Shown: in pieces, positions 41,901 through 56,500 of the stretch | Layout: every line of letters begins with the position of its first letter | Position numbering within the stretch: the first letter of the stretch is position 1 | Assembly: GCA_009760855.2 (NCBI GenBank) | Contig: WPIO01000012.1 | Coordinates: 988,501 to 1,052,500, forward strand | Source: Cristatella mucedo | Taxonomy: Eukaryota > Bryozoa > Phylactolaemata > Cristatellidae | Length of the DNA: 64,000 nucleotides | Reading direction: 5' to 3' | Translations under genes and position numbers: made by a program | Notes under the pieces: generated by a model | Told to the model about the DNA's origin: nothing | The model's input: the letters and a program-made list of their open reading frames with translations, nothing else | The model's database searches: none

Positions 41901-44514
41901 AAAGATCAAATGGCATTATATGGTCCTCGACGAGGCACAGGCACTGAAAAGTAGCTCTAGCACCCGCTGGAAAACGCTACTCGATTTTAATTGCCGAAAC
42001 AGGCTGCTTCTCACTGGCACGCCCATTCAGAACAGCATGGCAGAGGTGAGCGCTGGTGGCTGCACTCATCATTTGACCTTGTCCTTGGCACTTTTACTAT
42101 TTTTCTTTGATTGCCATATGCGCAGTCTCATTTGGTGCGACTGTGTCTTGTCTGCTGCAATTTGCTTTCAAGTTCGTTTTGGACTGCAACTCAAGCTTCA
42201 TTGTATGACAGGATCTGTGTGCATAGATGGTGACTTGTGTATCAGCACGCATGATAAGTGCTAAACTGCTTGTGTTTTTTGGCACTCGAATGCCCGCAGA
42301 CAGTAGCCGAAAGCAGTACATGCTCGGATGTGCCGTATTATATTGCTGATTGTGGTGCCCTTGCACAATATTGAGTTTTAAGTCGGCGTGTGCTTGCAGT
42401 TTTGGAAAATGTCATTATCAGCCTAACCTGCACTTCCATGTTGCTGCAATCATTAACTGCAATCATTCCTCTGTCGACCATCTGCTCATGCTGAAGTCGT
42501 GCCATTCAGCTGAAATAGCCCGTCCATAGCTCATAATCTCACATTTCAGCTATGGGCATTGTTGCATTTTATTATGCCGACCTTGTTTGATTCTCACGAA
42601 GAGTTCAACGAGTGGTTCTCAAAGGACATTGAGAGTCATGCGGAGAAACAATCGGGAATCGATGAAAGTGAGTGTACATCAAAGCATATTGTCTATATTT
42701 GCCAGCATTCTCAGTATTCTGCAAAAATCAGCAGCTGCCTAGATTGGGCCAGTAGTCTCAGATGGTTAGCAGAGTAGAACTACAGTGAAGCCTACTTTCC
42801 CATAATCGGATTGACGATGTGGCCTAAACTGTTATTTTCCCCACTATTTTTACTTGTAGGCCAGCTGTCGCGACTTCACATGATACTGAAGCCCTTTATG
42901 CTGCGTCGTGTTAAAAAGGACGTAGAGAATGAATTGTCGGACAAGGTAAGTTATTTTCATGCTTTCGAATTAAACAAATCGGCTGCTCCAGGGTCACATA
43001 AAGTGTATCACGGATAACCTGGTTATTAGGCAGGAGCCACTAACCCAACACTTGTTGTTTATTCAGTGTCAGCAGTTTGCTAACATCATCTGTTTTGAGC
43101 CGAGGCAACTTACCCTTTTTTCTATATAGTGCATATTACACATAACCAGACCAAGCACATCCTAATTTATGGCTAGGGTGGTGCTCCGTGTAGAGGTAGA
43201 TGATATCAGCCTCTAGACCCGGTCAGTATCGAGGGCGATATGCTTATTGTCATTAACATAATTCGTGTGTGCATGTAGCAATCACTGCGTCAGAATACCC
43301 AATGCTTCGATATTGTGTGACCTGACCTTTTGCAGAGTTGTAGGGCAACACAGCCACATTTATTCGGTTTTACCTTAATGGCCGTAATCATTTGCCGATT
43401 CACTTTAGTTTTAGTTTGAGATATGTTAGTTTGCTGCTGTTTTCACGTTTGAAAGATCGGTATACCTATTGCTTGGCAAAGTCAAAGGAATTTACCACTT
43501 CGGTTCTGTCTCACAAAGGAATGTTAGTACCTGATTGATTAACAGTGTATTCAAGAAATAAAGCTGTCCATAACACTTAAGGTCTGAGCTCAAAGTCTCA
43601 GGATAAGGCATACCTTAATCGAAGTCGGAACTAAAACAGTGAAAGCATGGAGAGAGAAGAAAGATGCGATTCTAATAAGGCCGTCTGTTTGCATGCTTTA
43701 AGCTGAAAACCACAAAAAAATGTGTAGTGAAACCGCCAGTTGGGTTTGTAAAGCCATTAATATATCAAATGGATAGCCTAGCATTAGAGTAATGCTAGTT
43801 GGGTAATTTGAAAAGTGCTATCACGGTCTAGACTTTTCACTTTGATACTAGGCATTTTAAATCGCGGCTGGATTTCACTTTAATGCAAAAGACTGCTTCC
43901 ACAGCTGGCCATCATGTCCGATCCATGTCTAAGATTAGGAACTGTATTGCAAAAATTTTACTAGCTCCCTGGTCCTGTCTAAGCTAGGTTATTGTAATTC
44001 CCTTTTGGTGGGCTACCAAAAAAGCCACTAGGCTACTGCAGCTGGCTATGAATATGGCTGAATGGCCAGTTTGCAAATCTTAAAGGTTTGATCATGTGTG
44101 TTTCTTTTGCTAAAACAGCTTGGATGGCTATCGGTTGATCAGTGGATAAATAGCAAAGTTTGTATGCTGACCCACAAGGCCCGCCTCTTCGTGCCTCAAA
44201 TCCTGTATAGACATGAAATTAGCTTACCCACTCCTCTGCTCAAAAGCCGCTGACAGAAGTTTGCTCTGCATTTTCTAGACTATGGAGATCGCTTTCACGA
44301 ATCTTACGCAACGACAACTACTCTCCTGCTACCGACTATGGCACACCCTTTCCAGCCGTCCTGAGCTACTTCCATGTTACTTACTACCTCAACTGGCCTT
44401 CTGTGCTCTGCTCCCCATTTACTCATTGTTGCATGAGAGGAAGTCTGTTGGTTATCGAATGCGTACGAATAACCGCTTATAGTGTGACTGCGCTATAAGC
44501 TATAGCTATCCTGT

Positions 44515-44558
<44 letters not shown>

Positions 44559-47500
44559 CTTTGTGGAGTTACAGACGGAGACACATTAGATTATGTTGTG
44601 CAGCCGAATGAGAGCTACCGTGATTGCCTCCAGCAAAGTCAAGATTTTCCATAGCTTTTTACTGGTAAAGAAGCGCGTGTACCTAACTTGGCTGTTAGCT
44701 TGGTTCAACAGCTGATGTCGGCCATGTGGTGCCTGAACAGTTTGGTGTGTGACTTGGCCTGCTACGGTATATCGGGTTGTATTCCGTGAGCTGGAACTGG
44801 GTTATGGTTTTTATGTCTGCACCTGCGAGTATACAACGGCTCCAAAAATAGTAGATTAGTCCAATTTTTTCGTATGACCATTAGGTCTCGTCGATAGTGA
44901 TGCTTAGTTTTACAAAAGGTTGGCTGATTTAACAGCCTTATTCGTATGGCAGCAAAAGAGACTTAACGGCTATTGCAATAAAGGATCGCCCACTACAGGA
45001 GTCGAATGAACGACCCTGCGTCCTGATGAGCTAGCACCTTACCTCCTGGGCGAAGAGGGGATTAGCCGTTTGGTTATAACGCTTCATTTTGATGCACTTT
45101 TTGCCGTGGCTCCAAGTTTCCATGTCATTAGATTTGAAACTTTATATTTGACTTCTTTTTTTTATCTTAATTTATTTCTAGGTTAATTTTTGTCATGCAC
45201 CATCCCGTGGGTGCTTGGATTTTCGTGCTGCCAGGGCATGCATCTTATTTCGTAGATCGAGATACTCGTTTATTGCCCACTCACCAGTCGACAGAGGATG
45301 CTCTACCAAGCTATAAAGAATAAGATTAGGATCGAGGACCTCCTGCAAACATCAACTTCTGCCGCTGCAGCACAGACAGCAACAAACAGCCTAATGAATC
45401 TAGTTATGCAGTTTAGAAAGGTAAGCTGTTACAGCATGCTAGAGGGAAGCAAGTGTACTCAAGTCAGAATGGTTTGATGCAGCATGGATGTTGGTCTGTT
45501 TGTGTAATTGGTTGCAGGTAGTGGCATGCCATCATTGAAATTTTTCTTATATGCAGGTTTGCAACCATCCGGAGCTTTTTGAAAGAAGAGAAGCCAGGTC
45601 TCCATTTTATATGCAGCTTGATCAATATCATATTCCCAAGCTGATCTACCGAGAAGGTGACATTGCTTTATACTTGCCTAACTGCTGGTCCTTTCCATTG
45701 GCTGTCCTTTCACGTGGCTGTCATTTAGCAAATCGTGTCTTTCTTATTTAGCCGTAGCAGGTTTTCTATCGGCACAAGTTGTATGCTGTTGGTCAGCATT
45801 GATGGTTCTTGTTTATTAGGTTAGTATTTAGTATGCTAGTGCAGTCAAAGATGGACTGGGTACCCAATGTAATTTGCAGCTACCAAAGAAACTTAAGGGC
45901 AGTTGCAAATTAAGTCGAGTCTTTGCAGTAGTTGAGGTTTCCAAGAAACGGGATGCAAAAAAGCTGCTATGATTTGTGTTGAGAAAAGTTATGGTTTCAT
46001 GTAGTGATGGTTATAGTAGTAGTGATGGTTTCAAGCCCCGAGTGCCCACTTGCATCCCCGGATCGTAGCCTAGGGGTAAGGTCCTCGCACTTCATGAGCC
46101 AGGTCTTGGGTTCGAGTTCTAAAGCAGGCAATCTGTTATTGCCCACCGAAAGGGGGTGATAAAGCAACTATGGCGTTTCTGCCGTAATATAAGCAAGGCT
46201 GTTGCATAAGCTAACTTTGACCTACGAGAGCACGCACTAATGTACCCAATTCATATTTTAATTTTTACATGCTCTTGCCCAACCTGATGTGGTGTGCTGT
46301 TGATGTGGACCGTCGTGCTGTGTGCCAAATTCAAGCTTACGTTCTTTCACAAGAATGCATTGGTGTTTGTTGCAATGGTTGTCAACAACTTGTGTTTTTT
46401 ATCACTTTCAAGAGTGTGAGCCTTCCTGGTCTCCAGCTATAGTGATAAGCTATGTGATTCCTTGTTATTTCATAGGTATGAGGTGGCTCATTCCTTCCTC
46501 AAAAGCATGCCTGCTTCACCTACTAAGTGTTTTTAACCCTGTAAATGGGTCTTGGAAGGCTGAGTTTGGCAAAGGTAAGACCTCTCAGCATGCTCATCGC
46601 CTTATGATGTGCATCTGTTTGCAAAATGTAGATGATGTCCATGCAATTTCAATTTTAAGTTAATCGGTGTTTCACGCTCAGTACACTAGTTCTCTATGTG
46701 TTGTGCTTGTGTGCCCAAAATGCCTTAGTTTTTCGTGTACACGTGTCCATATTATTCCTTACTAAGTGCTCAAACTAGATCAGCAAAATTTCGACCCTAA
46801 GTGTCACAATAAAAGCATGGTCATAGTACTAAGTCGTTTATATAGCACCCTCCGAAAAGTTTATCTCTATCCAGGCACTTATCCAGGAACTCAATGCAAG
46901 AGAATCCAACACCAAGAGATGATATAAAAAAAAATGCTGGCTGATTTAACAGCCTCTTTTGTATAGCGACAGAAGAGCCTTTACGGCTATTGCCACCGCT
47001 TGCAGTGGCGATTAAGGATCACCCACTGCAGGATTCGAGCCCACGACCTCGGGGCCGAGGTCGTGAAAAGCAACCGCCTTACCTAGTGAGCCATTACGGC
47101 TCACCATATAGTAAGTATCTGGCTAAAAAAAAAATTGCTGACTAACAGCCTTGGTGGGCTGATGAAAGTGAAGCAACATGTAAGCCAGAGAGAGGAAGTT
47201 GATTCTATGATTTCTGTTGATTCTTGTTAGGGAGCCAGTGAAGCTCAGACCACTGATTTTCGCTTCAGTTGCAGACGAATAAGGAAACCAGGCCGAGAGT
47301 CCCGAATACAAGGAATCGCATTAATATAGACGAGATGTCGAATGCATGAACTATTATGGCTGTCGTACTCCTACCTAAGCAGGCCCTGATTTTGGCAGTG
47401 TTCCTCAGCTGAAAGTTGGCCGCCTTGACAATGGTAGCAATGTGCTCATCCAATGACAATTCCCAATAGAACAGTGTGGCCAGATTATGGGCAGATGTAC

Positions 47501-50500
47501 CTGCAATGATGCTAGATGAACCAAACTTGTACTCCTTGGCTTTAATCCTAAATGAAAGAGCATATTACATTGGTTCCATTTTGCCATGCTTTCACGTGCC
47601 AGATGTTGCTTGAAACTCTTCGGCAGTGACAGCAAACCAAAAAGCCGTCAGGGTTTGAAGAAGTGTTTTTTACTGGATGTCAGTTCAGTGCTCTTGCCAT
47701 GTCTAATGTCAGTGCTATTGCCTTGGTACTGTTTAGCCCCAAGAGACCCGTGTCTTTTGCTCGTTGTTTCCTGCATACATCGAAAGCCATAGCTGAAAAA
47801 TCAATGAACCGCCTTGGCATTATTAATAACTGGATGTACAGTACCATTTGGTCCACCCATATAATTTAGGAAACTTCTGTACATCTCGACTCTTTTGTAA
47901 ATGTTAGTCCTTCAAGCCGACCTTGGTCACTTGTTTTTTTTCCTGTAAGGAACTTTTTCACCGAACAGACCTGCAAACTTGATGGTTGTCAGAACCATCC
48001 ATGAGATGACCTGGTGAATACGATCTTGAAAGCAGCCAAGTAGCAGAAGCACACACTTATGCTCACTCATACACACATGCAGTTGCTAGAAGGACCGGTT
48101 TAAAAAAATGCCACTTAAGCTTTTCTGATTCTTGAGCTGCAGACCTCCCGATAAGTATTTTCGAGAGCTTGGCCTGTGCGGCGTTTTAGTCAGTTTGGTC
48201 ATGACTGTGCAGTTATTAGCACTGCTTGTCTTTAATGTGGTCACTTGGTATTTTGTTTCATTTTGTTAACGAATTTTTTTAGTACCGACACAGCTTTTGT
48301 CATTTTCGAATTTCATTGGTGTTTCCCCGAAGGACATTTGCGAGATGATGTCTCGTGGAGTAGTGGCACTGTGGAATGCACTTACCTATGCAATTTCTCT
48401 GGCATACAACATCTGTCACCTGCAAACTTGGCACAGCACAGGAAGCACCCACAGGTATGAGCTGCAGCAGATATTTACTAGGCTATGTCATTCAATCTTG
48501 ATCTGTGTGCTGCGTGCACTGTAAGTGCCTTACGTTGTCATTTTTTCAGTAATTCTGACCTCCAGCCGTGGCCATTCATGTTGCTTTGATTGGCTACTTC
48601 TTACTGCTTATCTCGTACTTGTATGTAGATGACATACTACACTGAAGGTGATTCTAATTATCTTATATTTTGTACTGTCTTGAGCTGAAGTATAGAGTTG
48701 GTTCTTCAATTGGTACATTATCTTCTAGTGTGTGCCGGATTTCGATACAGTTTTAGTTAGTGTTCTTCAATTTGCATTTAGCTGCTTCACTTTGCCTGAG
48801 GACTGCATTTTAGCCACGTAGAAAGTAATGCTGCCCCTACTGGGCTGAAATTTTAACGATTGTTTTTATCTACTTGAGTGTGTTTCATCTGACTACTCTG
48901 CTGCTCTGGCTGGTTTACTTTCACGCGTAGAGTTTGTTCGGTATTGGAGTGAAGTAGGCATTAATAGCATTAGTGCATATGTTTTTAGGAAATCGCGTAG
49001 GCACACATTGCTCATCGATCCTGAGAGAACAATTCATTTTGCTAACGTTCAGAGCAGCCAGTGCCTTAGGGAAATGGTATTTGTAAATCCCACATCAAGT
49101 TACTGTACCTACAATGACTACGTGCTTCACTCCATGGCAGAGACGCCTGGTAAGTAATTGTGACCTCTACTTTGATCTTTTCTGCAGTATTATTAAGATG
49201 TCTATTATTGCATCGGCTGGCTGTAGAAGTTGGTGCTGCTTTGTTTGTACTTGGCCGCTCAGCAGTTTGCTGTAAACACTACAGACCCTTGGAGTCGCTT
49301 GTCACGTGGCTTTCTTTGGGCTTTGGACTTACTTTCTCCCTGCTTGTGTGACATATTGCTGAAGCATCTTGAATGTACGGATTTAGCACTCCAGGGGCTT
49401 TAAGGTTCACGTATATGCTAGAAGCTTCCTCTGTGCAAGTGGTGCAATTATAAGGGATGTAGCTGCTAAGACGTGCACCCTGCGCATGGACGACGGCCTG
49501 GAAGAGCAAACCGCTAAGGCAACTCACATTGACAAAATGGAGTATTGTTGTACTCTTCGGTTCATGGTTTTGTATTGTTTTCAGTTTGCCGTGCTATTTT
49601 TGTGCTTGCACTCCTGTACTCATGCATCTCTGATGTTGTACTTGATACTACTTCTTTTATGGGCCTGGCGCGGAGCGTATCATATTCTCTTTATTGCCAT
49701 GGATGTTAGCTGAAAACTTAATGGGGGCACAGCCTTAAGGGGATGGCTATATCTAGGCGCTAATCAGGGCCGCCAATCGTAGCTGAAGCAGAAAGACTGT
49801 GGTTCTAGGTTGCACCAGGGCAAGGACTGAGGGTTCGGCTTCAGTCGGGTAACCTCTTACCCCACCCCTATGCTTGGCCCCTGCAATTTAATCATTTAAT
49901 TTTTAAGGAAAGTTGTCGTCGGGCCGAAAGTTTAGGCTTTGCGCAACCATTGTCATTGTCATCAGTGGTTGGCTTGGTAGGAGTGGAGTGTACACCCGTG
50001 CACTCCTGTTTATGGGATGTGCAAGTGACAGATTCACTTGGATGCACCAAGTCGCAAGACACTAGTGTCGGCATCGCTCACACTCTGGCGTAAAGTAAGT
50101 GTGATCTCTAGTAGATTGGTTGGCCTGCTATTGTTAACATTATTGTAGTAGGCTCACTTCATTACAATATCCCGTGGGTCATAATATAAATGCCATTTTG
50201 CTGTATGTCACGTGGTTGGCATGTTTAAGCGCTCAGCATTTTTAAAGACCTCTAGATGTGATTAAAATACGCCAACATAATAATGGCGAAGCAGTTGCTA
50301 TTTACCAGAATATATACACTTCCTTTAACGCATCACTGCAGGTAGATGCTGTGCCAGTACTTCCATTTCCGTAGCTCGGCCGTCTTTAGCATTTCTGTTC
50401 AATGGTGAGCCAGTGCAGTTCAGAGAGAAATTATTCGATGTATCAGTTGCTGCATTCACCACAAGCAAGCCAAGCAACCAAGCTTTACTTCAAGCTTAAG

Positions 50501-53500
50501 CATCTTGTTACAATTGCAGGATTTTACCTGCTAGTGAAGCAACCAATAGCAGATAAGGCTACCGCTGCCATAGGGGATACCGTTCTTTCAATCAGCTAAA
50601 TCGAAATATAAAGCATCAAAAGCTCTCCCACGAGGTTATTTTCCGATCCGAACCGGTCTGCAATGGTACGTCAATTTTTGGTAGGGTTAAGAGTTAGTTG
50701 TCCGGGGTACATGCCACCCACCATTTAGGCTAGAAGCTAAGAAGCTGCTGCTAATGTCTTCTTTTGGCTGTATCAGCCAGGGAGATGGAATTTCTGTAGT
50801 GGCAAGCCAGAGGGCTCCAAAAGTACTGAAAAATATATCCAATCTAATTTTCTTGTGGCTCCAAAAGTTTATTAAAGTATAACAGCTTTTTTACTTTATT
50901 AGAACATTATTGTAACCATTGGCTGTTTTGTGGTATTTGCAGATGCTCGTTTTGTTGCCGTTGTTGTTGAGTTGCACCTTTGAATGACAAATTATCTCTA
51001 GGTCACAGACGTCTGAGGCTTAAAAGACTGCACGACTTGTCACCGTCCCACCGGCAACCAACTTTACGGTCGCCCACGTCGCCATCTTTTGCAATGCACA
51101 AGACTTTTCAGTCACCCAAGGTCAGTAGCCAAAGCTGGTGAAGTTTATATTTACTAGCGCTGGTGAGATCGCTAAATGAGTGTTTGGTCAATTTTTTTCG
51201 TAGAAGTCGGCTACGCTTCCGGATGGCCAGCTTACAGAAAAAGACCCGTGGCACTTGCACTGCCTGTTGACTGAAACACCTCGATTCCTGACTCACATTG
51301 GAAAACGGGTATGAGTTTTTTTGCGTAGGAAGTCACAGCCACCTTGCGGCTGCAGTATAGAATCTCCCTCCAGTTGAGTGCTTCCGGAATTGCAAAAGGA
51401 GTAACTGCTGACTGAGACTATATGTTGGTAGTCATAGAGGCATTGGCCTCCTGGTATGTAGGATATGGATGCTGGGTATCTATGGCTGAAAAAAGTTTGC
51501 TACCAAAATACGTTGCATGCCAATAATTTGTGGCACAGCTCTGCCAATCTTTTTTTCTGATGAGATGTTTGCCTTTTGGTGCTTTTTTCACTATAAATTA
51601 GCATGCAAAAATCGTCCTTCGGTTTTCAAGAAGTGAATGTTACTTATCACTTGGCTTGTAGCTCTGCATTGACTCATGCTTGCATGCCTTGCTCGTGTTT
51701 TCTTCCTAGTGAGTGTCTGTTGTATTAGCCGAGTAGCCTCTTGAGTCTAGCTAAAGGGCAATTGTTTGTTATCGGTTTATCTTATGCACACAATCTGTGT
51801 GGCCCATCTGACAAGCTAATCAAACCCGGCAAGAAAGTAGCAGCTATGCTACTGAACTGTGTGATTAGTGCTAGTTGACTGGCACTGGTCTTTCAGACAC
51901 TGGGCCAAGATATTTTATACTTTTTAATAATATTTAGTACTTGATACTATGGCTTCCTTCACGTACAACGGCCGAAGAAGCCACTGTCCTTTGGGAGACC
52001 TGGATGCCATACTTCTGACTTAGATTAGTTATGCAATGTAATGTTTTTGCTTTCTAAAGCTATGTGTTTTGTAGAGTTGTATGTAGCCCTGGCAGCACCT
52101 GAGCGACTTGCCATGAATGCACAGTAACCAAAGCTTTCATTTCGTGCAGCAAAGGGATAGTGAGACGTGTAATAATAACAACAAAGGTAGTACAGTGTAA
52201 ATAACATTGAGGTAGCAGCGAAGGACAGCTGGAAAGAAGTGCCAGAATTTACAGCTGGGTAGAGTCTAGAATTATTGCATAAGACCAATGGTATGAGTTA
52301 TATGGTCAAAGACTGGTCGAGCAAAAGCGTATGCCTAACAGTTATAGACAGGAGAGAGGCACTGCAAATTTGATAGGAATCGAGGTTGTAAATAGGCTGA
52401 TGCCGTTGCAGCACTTTGGTAAGAGCAGAAGCCTAGCAGGCCTTCCTTGTATGCCTGAGCTCTGAGTCTTATATCCTATTTTTGAAGGATCATTTTTTGA
52501 GCAATATTACGCTTTGCCCCATATTTAAATAATCGTATCAGTGGCAGCTTGCTGAATTGCTCTTGGAGGTACAGTCTGCCTAGTACTTGTTCACAACTTT
52601 TGTCCTGTTAATGCCGATGCTTTTTATAGCAGTGCTATTGGCAGAAGCACTGTGGGAATCTTGACGTAGTATAGCGAAGTACGAGGTATCTGAGACCATG
52701 CTTGCCAGCACAGCGATGGGAGCTTTCGGGGTACAGCTTGAAGTGAGAGCTAAGCTTAAATTGCAATTATAGATATTGTTTGTGGTTGAAGTTAGATTCA
52801 CAATGTGAACGAGGTTGTAAACGGCTCTTTTTTTGTGGTAAACCGGTTGGTAGCACGACACGGCTCTTTCATGCCTAGCTGAGGTGCTCTACCAGTGATA
52901 GTATCCTTGTGCTCTCGGGTCTTGTATGGACAATAAACAAGCTGTTCAGTTGTTTTACTTAAAGATGTTTAGAGACAGCCACTATTGCTGTGCAGGGTCT
53001 ATGCTGTGGAACTCACTACCACAATTGTTATGCAACTGCATCTGCTGCTGACTTGGAAACATAATTTCCAGTCGTCCTACGCTGCTGCTTCCATGCTCTT
53101 TACTTTCTCGAACTGCTTCCCAGACTTAGCTATGCCCCTTCTCACTTTCTCATGATTGTGTGAGATAGGGTCGAGTGGCTACCGTATATGTCCTGAAAGA
53201 CGCTTGGGCTTTGAACGTGCTATTGAAAACTCTTCAGCATAGTATACACTTAGTCGTTATGACTTGCTGAAGTTACAGATGGAGGGAACGGAAATAATAA
53301 TGCTGTGAGATTGCAGTTTGCTTTGTGAACCGTTTTTATGAGTCTCGTCATGTTAAGAAATATGCAGCTGCTTTTATGTTACTGACAGGCTGCAGCTGGT
53401 TGCCTTACTTGGTTCTGTTCGGACCGGTCGGCTGAGTGGGAATCTCTCGAGGCTAGTGCCGGTGGCCCAGAGGAGTTGAGAACAAGCCTACTGTATGGCA

Positions 53501-56500
53501 GCACCGATTTATTTGCTTTGCATCAAAACGCACATTCCGGTTTCTCCGGTGTTGTAACTGGTGGACTCGCTGCATTGGATGTACCTGGTGGCTTGTCGGG
53601 CATATTTTTACCTGGTGAGTTTGTATCAGTCTTTAGATTATACCTGCAGAAGTTCAATGTTCGGTGTTTGTAATTGTACGATGCCCCTGATCGGCATATA
53701 ACTTTGGATACTGAGCATTACCTCAGAATGACGGTTAGATCTTCACTGTGTCTCACGGTTTAGTTTTTTATGCCAGTGTTTCTTCTTGCTTGGGCATTCT
53801 ACCCAGAGCAGTGAGGGAACCTGTTTACCAGGCAAACGTTGGAAGAAAAATCGAAGGTGCCATGCTTTTGCTTTTTTACACGGGTTATTGGAAAATACCT
53901 CTTGCTGTCACCGAGTATGTAGCTTTGAAAATGATTTGCTGCACTGCTTGGTTATATGTGCTGAGTTTTAGAGAATTTGCATGAAATACAGAATGAATTG
54001 ATGTGTCTCGGGCTGCAACCAGCATGTTCGCACCTTATGGTCATTACCTTTTTGTTTTTAGATAAAGACTCTTTAATTAAAGACGCCGGCAAGATGAGGG
54101 TTCTTGATGAGCTTCTCACGAGGCTGAAAAGCCAGGGCCATCGAGTTCTCATATACTCGACAATGACTAGAATCATCGACATCCTTGAGGTAGGTTGACT
54201 TACAAATAGCTGCTTGGTGCTGGCTTGGTGTAATTGCAAATGGTCATACCATGGTACCATGCTGCAAAGAGCATGTGAATCGGTGGCCAGCTTGCTATTT
54301 TCTTTGAGACAAAATATTAGAAGCTTATTCTTACGATAGCAAATCTCCAACGCTGTGGGCTCGGTTCTGGCAGTTGTGCAAGTTTCTGGTGACTTCGTAG
54401 CTAGTTATTCCGACCTTTTAAAGCAGCTGCATGCCCTGAGGGATGCCTCTGTTTAAGACATTGCATTCATCCGAAAAATGAATTGGGATAAATTAACAGC
54501 TGGCTGTATCATGTTTGCATCAGCAAGCAGCCTTCTACTGTGTCAAGACTTTCGTGACTATGTGGCATTCCCTGTTCAGTGAACCGCAATAAGCCTCTCA
54601 TGGGTTACCACGTTTACATATTTGGTAACGAACCCTGTAGATCCGTTTTGATTTCACTGTGTCTTGCTTAACTGCTTTTGCCAGTCGTTTTTCAGTAGCT
54701 TGTGATGTTAGCCACTTGAGGAAATGCCATGCTTTGATGGGGCCTGACATTTCCGTGGACTCACTTAACACTCCTTGCTATCACTATCTTGTCTAGTGAG
54801 GCGTATTCTCGAATTACTCGGCGGTGAATTACTCGTGGGGTTTCCAGATCAACCCCGATCCCCACTGTTCGACCAATGACGACATGCACCACCAGCCCCC
54901 CATATACTGAAGTTTCATAGCTTTGGGGATCTGGCTAGGACAAGTGGGACTTATCGAACTAGTCAGCTGTCAGATCGGTACACAGCATAGGGACCTTGTA
55001 TCGTGATATCATGAGTGTAGAATGTTGGTAAGAAACAAATACAGAACGCTTGGTGGACAATTTATGTTGGCATTATATCTGCATGCAACTTGCATGGTTT
55101 TGGATTGAGTTTGGCTGAAGGACCATTACCTGAAACTGAATTTTTTGGCCAAACCATGCCCCGCATGTGCAAAACACTTTAAGGCTTTGAATTGGCCAAA
55201 TCAAAGTCCTGATTAAAACCTTATTGAATATTTGTGGTAAGACTTAAAACACCGACCTGGTAAACAACATCAATTGTGCTTATACATTTTATCAGCTGTT
55301 TCAAGCTTTAGCCGGTATATGGAAAAATTGGCTCTCACTAATCTGAAAAGCTTTGGTGGTCAAGTGTTTCGGTGCTTGTTCATAAGAAATTTTAGAGGAG
55401 CAGCACACTAGTGAACAATGGTTCTTTTCAATATCGTTTATGATTCTCTGTCTGAACTGTGATGTATTTTGAGTTTATTCTGATTTGATTGGCTTCGTAG
55501 ATATATCATATGAAGGCGTTTTGAATATGAGCATGCAGGCTTTGAGGTGTGGCATGCCTAACTTCTCCCGACTATAATGGCGCCTTTGGCCCAACAATGT
55601 GCAGTCGGTCGACATGGCGAAAAGTGCAGGTTGTGGATTTTTGGAGCAAGCACTATATTCTGTCCACATGGCTCGTGTGCTAAAGCATACGTAGTATTAC
55701 TTGTGCTGCATAGTGTTCTCCCCGTTCGAAGAGACATTTCCTCTTTTTGTCCTCCTGCCTCCATGCTCTGGTTATGTATTAAAGAAAGGCAAGATGTGCT
55801 GTTTGGTGTTCAAACGTTGGCTGCATTCTCCATGCCGAAGTTCCAAAGTGCACGATAACCTGCAAGCCTTGTCTGTTTGAGCGATGGTACACCGTGGGCA
55901 GTCACTTAAAAAATCCTCAATCCGAATGTTTGTCCTCTTGATAATAACAGATCCTAACAATACTAAAAGGCATTGGCTGAGCCCATTCACTTATGTTGGT
56001 GAACTAACTCTCCTTGCTGATGTGGAGTCTTGCAATTATGATCATTGGTGCAGTTTGCGGGCCCTTGGACAACTCAGTTCAAGGGTGTAGCCTAATTATG
56101 ATTTTAATAATAAGAAAACATTTGCATAGTACCGCCATAAGAGAACCAGATCTCTTTCTACTCACTTTACATGTGCTGAGCAACAGTAACATAGCCACGA
56201 ACAAAGAATAATTAGTGGTTCGCTTCTTAAGTTGCTGGTTTGGGCTGATTCGATGGTACTAGCCAAAAATGTGAACTTTCAACAGCATGGCATGTTCGCG
56301 TGCCATGAAGCTCAAGGTTGTAAAGCTCCTGTTACATGTGCTGCAACAGCTGCTGAGACTCAATAGCAAATGCTCTGTTTTGGTACTGATGTGGCATCGG
56401 GCATAGTCAGTGAAGATATCGGTGGATGCCGTTCTCCAGATAGCAAAATAATAGTAATAATAATAATACACTTGATAAAGCGCCCTCAGAGAACTCAATC

